Source: Sphagnum compactum
Taxonomy: Eukaryota; Bryophyta; Sphagnopsida; Sphagnales
Reading direction: 5' to 3'
NCBI GenBank assembly: GCA_965153455.1
Contig: OZ234494.1
Coordinates: 2,666,001-2,730,000, forward strand
Length of the DNA stretch: 64,000 bases
The notes below the pieces were generated by a model, which saw only the letters and a list, made by a program, of their open reading frames with translations, did not search any database and was not told where the DNA came from. Positions 23,391 to 33,691 of this stretch are shown in pieces. Position 1 is the first letter of the stretch. Every line of letters starts with the position of its first letter. Made by a program: the position numbers and the translations under genes.

Positions 23391-25604
23391 TGGGGAAGAC
23401 TAAGGACGATATCTGGTCTAAGTTTGGCCAGTCTTATAAGCAGGGCGATGCAAAATCGAGCTACTGCAAGTGCTCGGTGTGCGATGAGCCTGTGATTGCG
23501 GCAGCGAGCTACATGCGCGATCATTGGGCGAAGTGCAAGAAGCGTCCCCGCGCCATTGGCCAATTTGATGCGAGCTTTCAGCCATCATGAAAGTTGGCAA
23601 ATACGTGGACTATGCAGTCATCTTCGACCCATTCCTCGGCGAGTAATGGTGGCAGTACGGTTGGGGAGTTGGTTGAACCACTGAATCCCTCACCCTTTTT
23701 CACTGGCGGTCGCCAGCATTTCGATTTGTTGAAGAAGGGCGAACTAGAGAAGCTGCACCAGTTGTTCACCCACGATGTTCATCGTACGACCATGCCTTAC
23801 TTTGCTTTTGAGCACCCAACATGGAAAGATTTCGTTCAAGCGCTGCGCGGCTGCTTTTAGCTTCCATCTTCAACCGCGATCGGTGGTGAACTTATGCGAG
23901 CAGAATATGCATTACCATGAACAATGTTTTGCTCGCCCTTGGCAAGCAATCGCTCATCTGCTTCACGTTGGACGGTGCCACAAACTTGCAGGGGAAACAA
24001 GTCATCAACATGATGGCTTGTGAACCTAAGCCGTTCTTCCTTGAGCACTTCACGATGGAGCTCCGCAGAAAGAGCGCGGCCAATCTGCTGGAGAAGCTGC
24101 GCCTACTCGGATCGATTCGCCAGTCAGCTTCTGGTTTCGTGCTATCGAGGGACGTCGGAATGTTTGACGACAGTGACGTTGGAGTGGTGGAGCAGCAGGA
24201 ACAAGGACAGGTCTGCACCAAGAATGAACACTTCATTAATCCCCCGATGTTTTGTTTCTGCAATGATTCCCCGAGCGTCATGGTCAAGCTGCGTAAAGAA
24301 TGCCTGAAGACGAAGGAGTTTGCATTTGCTTACGGCTGTGCCCCCCATGCAATCCACAACCTTTGCATGGATCTGATCAAGAACTTCCCTGGAGTGAAGC
24401 ACGTCTTGAAGCAGATAGTATTCATGGTCAAAACTTTGAAATCGTCGCATCTTCTTCTACAATTATTTGACAAGTTGTGTTTGGAGAAGTTCAAGAAGAC
24501 CTACGTGCTCATCCTTTTCATGAAGACCCGATGGGGCACCGTATTCTTCACCGCACAGCGTGCCAGCACGGTTAAGGCGACGTGCGCAGTGCTGCCAGGC
24601 GAAATTCTGAACGCTGAACTCGACATTAATATATGCGACGAGCTCAAAGCGTTGGTTACTGATCCAGCCTATTGGAAGGGCGTTGATGCGATGGAGACGC
24701 TATTCATGACGATTAGCTCTTATTTAATCTACTTGGAGGGAGACGAAGCAACATTTTCTGTTGTGTATGCGTGCTTTGTGGCGATCAAGTACCACATTAA
24801 GATGTTCAATTGCGCCGTCATGGACGCCTTCAACCTGGGTGACGATGATATCGAATGGATGATGACGCTGCTCCACCACCATTTTTCGACCATCTATTCG
24901 GAGGCCCATGGTCTCGCATTCGCGATAGATCCAATGTTCACGACATGCGCAATAAGATCGCGGCCAAGTTCGGCGAAGACTTCCTGCAAGTTGGGAAAGG
25001 TTCGATCAACAAGCAAGCGAAGGTCGCACTCGTCCGTCTCTCAAATGGCAACGAAGACCTCCGGCGATCATATTTCAGTGAGTTCGCCACGTTTATCATG
25101 CGGCCAGTAAGCAGTGATTATGATTTCAACGATATCAAGTTTAAGCCGTCAGAATTGTGGACATTGTGTGATGATTCGTGCTACGGCTCCATCAAGGGTC
25201 CGCTATTGGCATTGCATAAGAACCCAGCCGGGGCAAGCGAGGGCGAGCACAATCACAAGGCGGGCAAGCGCATTCACAAGGCGGGCAAGCGCATTCACAG
25301 TCGCTCATGCGCTCGATTGGGCCAAGCCAAGATTGAGACGGGGACCGCCATCCTGTTCAACGCGAAGTAGCTCGATCGCCAAATAATCGCAACATGGGAT
25401 ACGAAATTCTGCAAGTGGCTACAACAGCTCAGTGCTGACAACGGAGATGACATTAAATAAGAGCCCCTAGACAAGGAAGAGGATGCCACTGGTGGCTGCA
25501 TTGAAGAATTTGATCGCCTTGACATTTCTAGTGGCATTGATAACATTGCTAATGAGGATCTCTTCGACGAGGAGGTGGTGGACGAGGGTAACATCTTCAA
25601 TTGA
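23391..25604 (+). pseudogene. hAT-like transposase with BED-type zinc finger (broken)
   Basis: The N-terminal piece (ATG at about 23,391 to the stop at 23,588) has a BED-like finger, CKCSVC and HWAKC. A second piece (23,594-23,860) has MPYFAFEHPTWKDFVQAL, the start of the DUF659-like region of hAT proteins. A third (23,917 to about 24,940) contains FTLDGATNLQGKQVINMMA, FCNDSP, YGCAPHAIHNL and KTRWGT, in the order expected for a hAT catalytic domain. A fourth frame (about 24,920-25,370) holds the C-terminal part. Past a TAG at 25,368 the same frame stays open to TGA at 25,602. Damage seen: stops at 23,588, 23,858 and 25,368, and frameshifts near 23,590, 23,910 and 24,940. A 21-bp duplication (HKAGKRI twice) lies near 25,255-25,296. 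Family identity is by motif recognition. Confidence 0.7.
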
Positions 25605-25660
25605 GGTGGACTTTGACTGTTGTATAATACAATCTGGTATTATATGATATTATACCACGC

Positions 25661-28040
25661 AGTCCTCGCAGGTTCCAATTATATAGAACAATACTCCTTA
25701 TGCATCTTGTATGAAGGTTGCATTGTGCTCTATTGTACCTTTACTTTCTAGTGAATTTCAAAGTTTTTCATATTTACTATTTACACCAATATTTTTAAAT
25801 ACCTTGTCTAGACTTGGAAATAATGGTATGAATAGTTGTGTACCCCAAAATGCAAATATTCTTTTAGATTTTTCCAAATATTTTAGCTATAACAATTTTA
25901 CCTTGATATTCAATAGTAGAAAATATATCTAATAAATGGCAATTTCACAAAACAAATGATGGGTTGGTTCAAACTTGTAAGGACTAAATTAAAATTGGAA
26001 AATATTCCAAGTTATTGAGACACATTCTACATAATTGAAAAGCTATAAAGTTCTTCATTTTTTAGTGTATTTCAGGATGAATATCTACCTCAATATTCCT
26101 ATGCCCTCTTCTTCCTCAAAATAGTAATTTTTGTGGTTGAGAATGTCCTTTTCATCTTCAAAATAGTAACTTCTACGACCCAAAAAGCCCTCATTAAACT
26201 TCCTTTTTGATTTCTTATATTATTTCTTTGTTTTTTTATTCTTTTTTATTCTTTTTTTGTTCAATTTATTTTTTCACAATTTCAAAACACATAAACACAT
26301 AATCAAGGTTATGTCCATACAAAAACCTTCATGACCTTTTAAAAAAAAATCACATTAACAATGGTGTATTTGCAAAATTTTAATTTCCTAACCGATTTCA
26401 AAAAAAAAATTATGAAAATTCAAATAAACAATGATGTATTTGCTAATTGAATTTGAATAACAAGAATTAATTACAAATGTTACAAAAAATGTTTCCACTT
26501 TCAATACAACAAAAAATATTTGTTGACCTCAAAAAAAAGAAGAAAAAGAAACATACAACCTAATTATGAATATATTTAAACATATGAATAATTGCAAAAT
26601 ATGTAACATCTATAAAACTACAAAGGCATATGTCTATTTGAAACTTGTGAATCTATGTAACATCTTAAATCACATTGAATAGCCATATTTCAGTTTGAAA
26701 AACCATAAATATGAATTGTAGAATTGAAATCTATATTGAAATTGCAAGGCAATTTGACATTCTAGAATTCAATGAATCTCTAAAAAATTATGAAATCAAA
26801 ATATATAAAATTGTAAATATCTCCCAGAAAAAAGAAAAGATAATGAAAATATGACGATGATGATGATTGAAATTGTGAGCTTTCAAATCAATATGAAAAT
26901 ATTCAAAAGAAAGAAACCAAATTAAAAAATCCAATTTACTTCACCTTGTCCACCACCAGACTTGGAATTGATCTCACATTTGCCATCAAATTTGGAGCTA
27001 ACTTCAAATCAACAACAAGGGTGATGGTAATTGAACAATTTTAAAGATGACTAAACACATTTCTAGAAGTTGTGTTCATTTTCATGACTTCAAATGATTA
27101 TTGTTCACCAAAAATAGACTCCAATCATTGTTTGTGCTTTGGAAGCTCTAAATCAAACTATTTGTTCCAAATGATGTCATCCAATAATCATCCTCATTTG
27201 AATATTGAACTTGCACCATCCTCTTTTCATGAAACACACAATCACCAATAACAAGCTTACCAAGGGAAGGAATTACAATAGAAGAAGCACCAATAACAAG
27301 CTTGCCCAGAGAAGGAACATCAATGGAAGAAAAAACATTAACACCAAATCTACCAAGGGAAGGAACAACAAGGGAAGACAAAGCAAAAATTATGTTCCGA
27401 TTTAGAACACCATGAGCAACAAGATTTGTTTAGACAAAGTTGCTATCACTAACAATGTTTCTTTGAATGTAAACATTATCAACGATGCCAACTTCATCTA
27501 ATTGATATGCAACAACTTACGAATAAAAATTATACTAAGAAAAAAATAGTGATTCTAAAAATGAAAAACAAAAACCTAAAAGAGATGAAACATTTTCACC
27601 CAAAAAAAAAAACACCATCATCATCCACAAATGTTCTTTGGTGTGTGTAGGCAAAATTGAATCAACAATTGAACAGAGTCAAATTCGAAAGAATAAAAAA
27701 CTCACAATGAAAAAAATGAAAATGATGTTTATTTTGTCTTTTCAAATATTTTTTTCCCCTCATTAAACAATTCTCATAGCTAAAGAGGTGATTACCTTTC
27801 AACTCCCACTTAATTATACATTATAAAACTATATCTCCCAAATGTTTGTCAATATGGTTGTACTTACAAAAGCAATCCAATAGTTAGAAACAAAAATCAA
27901 AATAAATACAAAACCACAACAATAAGCAAAAGGAAAACACCAAAAAATAGAAAGTGAAAGTGGAGGAGAGAAAAAAAGGAAGGGGGGGAGAATTCACTTC
28001 CCATAAGAGATGAGTTTCCATGATTCATCACCTCATATCA
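25661..28040. other. AT-rich intergenic DNA
   Basis: No gene seen. It contains poly-T and poly-A tracts and a short minisatellite at 27,243-27,380, listed separately. Confidence 0.55.
27243..27380. repeat. Short minisatellite, three copies of about 45-54 bp
   Basis: A unit beginning CACCAATAACAAGCTT and containing CAAGGGAAGGAA recurs at 27,243 and 27,288, with a more diverged copy at 27,342. On the minus strand it reads as repeats of PSLGKLVIG within an open frame at 27,148-27,381. This could be the remnant of a repetitive coding region, but no family is recognised. Confidence 0.55.
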
Positions 28041-28289
28041 CACTACAACACATTTTGGGTTTTGTGATTTGCATTTATGATTAAGTATTAGTTGTAAAGG
28101 ATGTATGTGATTGATGACTTAACAGTTGTTAAACCCATCTTATTTCATGCACCTAATTACAAGGGACAATGATGTGTTGTCTAATTGCAAAAGTAATCAT
28201 ATTATCAACTAGACTTTTCTTATTTTGTGAAAATATTGAAATTCCATGTCATAAATTCCCATGGTGTGACATGTAAAGTGTCTAGTGAT

Positions 28290-28736
28290 GTGTAAAGTCT
28301 AAAGTGATATACAATTGCAATGTTCATCTAATAGACACTTGTATTATGTTTTATTACACATAAGTGTCAATGTTTTATTTGAATTTGAATCATTTTGAGT
28401 TGTAAACATTCACAATTAATTGCAGAATGGGGAGTCCTACATGTTGTTGCCATTTGGCTTCATTATGTTGGTCACAACAACACATATGTAGGTTTTGGGA
28501 CTTACTTGTCATGCTATGCGTCAATGTATCATTTGATAACTAAGGATCTAAAGTTGCATGTATTATGTTTTGTTGCACCCATGTGTCAACGTTTCATTTG
28601 AGATTTATTCATTTTGAACTACAAAAATTTACTATTATTTACATGTTGGGGATTATTTGTTACTATTTGTTTTGATTTTATTAGTCAAAACAACACATTC
28701 ATAGGTTTTGCGACTTTTCTTGTCACGCCATGTGTA
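28290..28736. repeat. Diverged tandem repeats of about 210-240 bp (left part)
   Basis: Copies share CATGTGTCAATGTATCATTTGATAACTA-type text, TGGTCACAACAACACAT and GGTTTTGGGACTT. Corresponding points fall at about 28,493 and 28,706. The last copy is cut off at CATGTGT (28,736) and resumes with CAATGTTTTTATTTGATAAC at 31,479. Confidence 0.65.
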
Positions 28737-28857
28737 AACACTAGAAGAAAAATTATCATTCATGACTAGTATTTACAATTAGTTTTTAGTTGCAAGTGAC
28801 ATTTGTGACAAAAAAAATTGTGCAATAACAAATGACAAGTCACCAATGACCATTACT

Positions 28858-29930
28858 CACAAACAATCGATGAATATTTTTGCTGTAATATACGTGTATG
28901 TCAACTATGAACATTATCCATATGTGTTCATGTGATTATGATGCGACTATAGTGTGCGCAAACTTTAATTTGACATGTGCCAGCCAAATAGTCATCCATT
29001 GATGACATGTGGCACATTTAGGTTATTCATTATACTTGAAATAATAAATGACAATAAATTTTCCCACCATCCAATCAAGGTCAACTAAATTACACCATGT
29101 GACAACCCAATAATAGTTGTTTTTGTAACTACCTAAATGGAATCACAGAAAACACCTATTTGTTTAGGGTTAGCCTACAACGAAGCCACTTGCAATAGCC
29201 CATGTGGCACCTAGGCTAGGCTTAGGCCACCTATCCTTATGTCTAGCTTAAGTGACCAAGGTTATTTAGCCTAGTTTAGGGCTAGGTCACTTACGATAGG
29301 CCACATGGCACCTAAGCTAAACATAGATAACCCAACCATAGGTGTAGTCCAGGTGGCCTATGTTATCTAGCCTAGCCTAGGATTAGGTAGTTTTAGTGAC
29401 ACCTAACCTAGGTAGGTTTGGGTTAAGTAGGCATAAACTAAGTAGGTAGGTACTTAGGCATAGGCTAAGCAGGTAGGTCTAGGTGTTAGTACCTTTTTTA
29501 AAAAATTTCTTTTATTTTGAATTTAGTTTTAAAGGTGGAACCTTTTTTATTGGGTTGTCCCATACGACAATTGATAAATTTGAATGTGATTAATGCACCT
29601 AACCAATATAATTTGTAAATTTGAAATAATAGACAAACAATATGGGATAAAATTTTAGTTGCAAACTAATTGCAACATCACAACCTAGTTAGAACTACTA
29701 TCTACTATTACCTAGCCTATTTATTAGGTGGCTTAGGTTCCTACTAGGTGATGTCTTAGGTACCTATTTAGACAACCTCTAGGTACCTACTTAGGTAGCC
29801 TAGGTATGGCTTACTAGGTACATAGTAGATATGTACAACCTATTAGCTAAAACCTAATAGGTAGGTACCTAACTAGTAGGTGGTAAATACGAATGTCCTA
29901 ATACATACCTGGGTATGACACCTTGGGTAT
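28858..29930. repeat. Left arm of a kilobase-scale inverted repeat
   Basis: From CACAAACAATCGATGAA (28,858) inward, this arm is matched by the reverse complement of 30,280-31,130: shared stretches include GGTTATTCATTATA.TTGAAATAAT, ATCAAGGTCAA, CCCAATAATAGTTGTTT, GACAAACAATATGGGAT and GTAGCCTAGGTATGG. The arm is about 200 bp longer than its partner because of an internal duplication of CCTAGG-rich sequence near 29,200-29,480. Confidence 0.85.
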
Positions 29931-30279
29931 TTAGTAAGTACCTATTTTGATATTTAATAGGTGGGTACAACTAGTAATACACCTTTAATACATACCCTAA
30001 ATACTTAATACATACATAGTAGGTAGGTATGGCCTATTGATATGTACCCATGTATGACCTATTAGGTACGTACCTAGGTATGACGTACTAAGTACTTAAT
30101 AAATAGGTATTTAGTATCTAGGAATGACCTATTATGTACCTATAAGCAAGTATTTTCATACCTACCATCTAGTACTTAGTAGATAGGTACTTAGTAGGAA
30201 AGTATATAATAGGTAGTTACATAGATTAACACTTGCTAGGTAGGTATTTAGGTTATGTAGTACTTAGGCTACCTAGTAG

Positions 30280-31130
30280 GTAGGTATGTATTAAGACATT
30301 TGTGTACTTACTACCTACTAGGTATTTAGTAGGCCATACCTAGGCTACCTAAATAAGTATTTAGAGGCTATTGTAGGCACTTAAGACACCTAGTAGGAAT
30401 TTGAGCTATCAAGTAAGTAGGCTAGCTAGCAGTATTGAATAGATAATAGTCAGGATTAGGATGTGATGTTGTGACTAAGTTGCAACCAAAATTTAATCCC
30501 ATATTGTTTGTCCATTTTTTCAAGTTTATGAATTATATAAATAAGTTGACTAAGTGCACCAATCACATTAAAATTTATCAATTTCCATATGGGAAGAGCT
30601 AATCAAAGATGCTCCACCCTAAGAGGATTTTTCTTAAAATGTCTTAACACCTAGATTTACCTAGATTAAACATGTGGCCAAGTGTCTTAGGCTTAGCCTA
30701 GGTGCCATGTGACCTATCCTAAATACTTTGCCCTTAACTAGGTTAGGTAACCTAAGCCACCTAGGTTAGACCTATGGTTAGGTGGCCTATTGTAAATGGC
30801 TTAGATGTAGGCTAGCCTTACACAAGTAGGCTATTGTACAAATCCCTTTAGGTTGTTGCAGAAACAACTATTATTGGGTTACTACTTGATGCAATCTAAT
30901 TGACCTTGATTTGACAATGGGAAAAATTACTTTATTAATTATTTCAAATATAATGAATAACCTAGACGTTGCCATGTGTCATCTAATGGATGATTATTTG
31001 GTTGTCATGTGTCAAATTGAAGTTGGTGCATGCTATAGTTGTAAATATTATCATAAGAACACATATGGAATATGTGTATATGGTTGACATATGTGTATTT
31101 TACAATAGAAAAGTTCATCCATTGTTTGTG
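30280..31130. repeat. Right arm of the kilobase-scale inverted repeat
   Basis: This is the reverse complement of the left arm with many substitutions and indels. The 350 bp between the arms is itself packed with CCTAGG, TAGGTA and TACCTA palindromes, so the whole 2.3 kb could fold into one long hairpin with side stems. Confidence 0.85.
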
Positions 31131-31478
31131 ATTAAGAATTGATTGTGAAAACCAATCACAAACACCAAATTTTCTAACGATAGGTAGGTATTTAATAAGT
31201 ACCTATTAGGTAGGTAGGTACTAGGTACCTAATATAATTGTGATGGTATTATATTGGTTGTTTATGCAACTAAATGTATATCAATGTGTAAAAAATACAA
31301 ACACACCATAAGAAATCAACTCATTGAACAGATGAAATAGGTTATAATCACAATTTAGTGGTAGGGAAAACCAAAATTATTCAAACTTGAAAAAAATAGC
31401 ATAAAACAACTATTCATAATTGCAAATGACATTTAGTCATATAAGAGGTGGTTGCAAATGACAAGATTTTTTATAATG

Positions 31479-31975
31479 CAATGTTTTTATTTGATAACCA
31501 AGGACTTAGAGTTGCAATATTCATCTAGTGGTCACATATATTATGTTCTATTTCACCCATGTCTCAAGGTTATATACGAGATTTTTCATTTCAAATTATA
31601 AACATTCATTGTTGGTCACAAAATGGGGATTACATGTTATTACCCTTCAATTTCATTTTATTGGTTATAACAATGCATGTACAGGTTTCAAGGCTTCCTT
31701 GTTTTGCCATGTGTTAATGTATTATTTGATAACTAGGGATTTAGAGTTGCAACATGCATTTAACAATTTCATGTATTGTGTTATGTTGCACCTATGCATC
31801 AAGGTTGTATTTGATATTTATTCATTTAAAGATGCAAAATTCACTATTAGTCACAATATTATGATTACTTGTTTTTACCACTTGTCATGTGATTGTATTG
31901 GTCACAACAACACATTTATAAGTTTTGGGATTTTTCTTGTCATGCCATGTGTCAATGTATTATTTGATAACTAAA
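31479..31975. repeat. Diverged tandem repeats of about 210-240 bp (right part)
   Basis: Continuation of the array at 28,290-28,736. Two further units are seen, with corresponding points near 31,685 and 31,921. The 148-codon open frame here is a by-product of the repeat and resembles the shorter open frame at 28,395-28,601. Confidence 0.6.
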
Positions 31976-32486
31976 AACCTATAGTAGATCATGAATCATA
32001 ATGTTAATTATACAGTCATAACTTGTGACACTTTGTTATCATATGACATGCCACATCATCATCATGAGATATTGAATTATTATCAGTTGCAAAGTCAATG
32101 ACATTTTTGACTAATTAATAAATGATATTTCATAAAAATTAGTGTCATAAATAATGATGTTAACTATAATTGCAAGACCTTGTTGCCACATGGCATGTCA
32201 TGTCATCATCACAAAAGATTGAATTGTTGTTAATTGCAAAGGTTACTGATATTTTCGATTAACTAATTCCACACCACAAATATATATTAACACAAATTGA
32301 AAAACAATAAAATATTTTACCAAAAAATCTACAAGTCATCATATTGCCTACAATCATAAAACCATGATGTTATATGCCATGTCAATACCATTGAATAAAT
32401 TATGTGATTATGTAGTTATAAATATAATTGAAATAAACAATAATCATTTTTGGGTCTAGCTGAAAAGGACACAATGTGTTGTAATG

Positions 32487-33495
32487 CCATATTATCATAG
32501 AACCTATGCTTCTTCCATCCATGTGATACCACCATTTCAACCCATCTTGTTAGAAATTGCCTTCTCTTTCAACTCTAAAAACTCAACAATCATTTTATAA
32601 GTAATCAATCATAGTTAGTTACATCCAATTGGAGACGTTTTAAATTACACATCATCAATCTTTCACCAGTTAGGTTTAACTCATCAAAACAATGGGGTCA
32701 ATGGACCAACCTTATTCATAGGCCAAGAAGTCGGCCAATGCTTAGCTAGTTTTCACAATCATGTTTTCAACTAGACAATTGAGAGTAGGATGAAGGTGAT
32801 TTGTGAAGCACCTCGTAATGTCAATGTGCTAATTTTTTGACACTTCCTACCAAAACTACAAACCAACCTAGTAGGTATTTGCACTAAAACACATTCCCGA
32901 AAATTAACATTTCTTAGTACAAAACAATGTCGGATGAAATTTTTTTGCATGTAGAAATAGTCAAAATGAAGCAAGAGAAGCGAAGAGTAAGAGGGGAAGA
33001 CACAACCTCATACATTCACTGAAAGGCCTCGTAGGCTTCCCTCTTTAGAGCTTTTGCCTTTAAGGCAACAAGATAGAGTAGAGAAGACATAATTTTTTTA
33101 AAAAACATCACGGGACTCTACACATGTGAAGGTTCATAAAGTAGGCCCTTTCAGATTTGAGATTTTAGCATGAGGCCTTACCTAGTCAAATCCTTCTCTT
33201 CAAATGACATATTTGCAGGTGCTTTACTTCAACCCTCCCCTCAAAAGGAGCATAGGGATCATTGGTCCATAGAAGGGCCTATAACAACAACAACAACAAC
33301 AATAGTAGATAGACATATTAGAAACATGCATGTAAATTTTTGAGAAGCTCATTTGATGGAATAAGAATATGTTCTACTTTCATATTTTGAATGCTCACAA
33401 GGTCATGATCACACTCATCCTTGTCATGTTTGTTTGGCTCGGATTGACACAATTGTTACCTTCAAATTGTTTTGTGAATATATATCTTGAAATAT

Positions 33496-33530
<35 letters not shown>

Positions 33531-33685
33531 TGTGCGCAAATGCTGATGTTCAGCCTCTCTCTTTTTGCTGCATGTAAAGCTTTTGGCACAATGCAGGTTG
33601 CCTGCTCAGGCTCACTCCATTGAGTTCTTTATTGCTTTGCACTTGTGAACATAATGAAATGGTATTCCCACACTGTGTCAAGGAG
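32487..33685. other. Intergenic DNA with CAA and GT microsatellites
   Basis: No gene is recognised. A CAA microsatellite lies at 33,286-33,302 and a GT microsatellite at about 33,497-33,528. From about 33,540 the composition becomes less AT-rich, marking the approach to the gene-bearing zone. Confidence 0.55.
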
Positions 33686-33691
33686 TCATCT

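Larger units (their letters stand above)
23174..25660 (+). mobile_element. hAT-like DNA transposon with imperfect inverted ends
   Basis: The unit contains a BED/hAT-like transposase remnant. On each side lies a near-palindromic motif, GGTATTATAC...CTATACC at 23,174-23,200 and GGTATTATAT...TTATACC at 25,636-25,658. Inside each is a TTGTATAATA motif (about 23,230 and 25,619), so the order of motifs mirrors from one end to the other, as in terminal inverted repeats. No clear 8-bp target duplication is visible, so the borders are approximate. The interior is much richer in G+C and CpG than both flanks. Confidence 0.55.
28737..31478. mobile_element. Inner insertion with palindromic body and CACTA-like ends
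   Basis: The interrupted tandem repeat defines the insertion: left flank ...CATGTGT and right flank CAATGTTTTT... would join into one repeat unit. The left end reads CACTAGAAGAAAAATT from about 28,740. The right end read inward from 31,478 is CATTATAAAAAATC, a decayed version. The body from 28,858 to 31,130 is an imperfect inverted repeat. A second partial match to the left end, lying near 31,178, suggests the right end has been rearranged or hit by another insertion. No coding capacity is seen. Confidence 0.5.
28041..32486. mobile_element. Non-autonomous CACTA-like element (outer)
   Basis: The left end reads CACTACAACACATTTTG from 28,041. The right end, read inward on the other strand from 32,486, reads CATTACAACACATTGTG, a 15 of 17 match. 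CACTA is the hallmark terminal sequence of the En/Spm superfamily. Flanking triplets are TCA and CCA, so a 3-bp duplication is not exact. No transposase is present. The interior holds diverged 210-240 bp tandem repeats and, near the right end, a roughly 120-bp subterminal repeat (about 32,040 and 32,150). The element is interrupted by a second insertion. Confidence 0.5.

Noticed and set aside
28395-31974. Open frames of 68 and 148 codons with similar peptides as a repeated gene
   Set aside because: They follow the 210-240 bp non-coding tandem repeats and have no initiation context, splice sites or known domain.
33395-33623. ORFs containing HTHTHTH or VCVCVCV runs
   Set aside because: They are translations of the GT microsatellite at 33,497-33,528.
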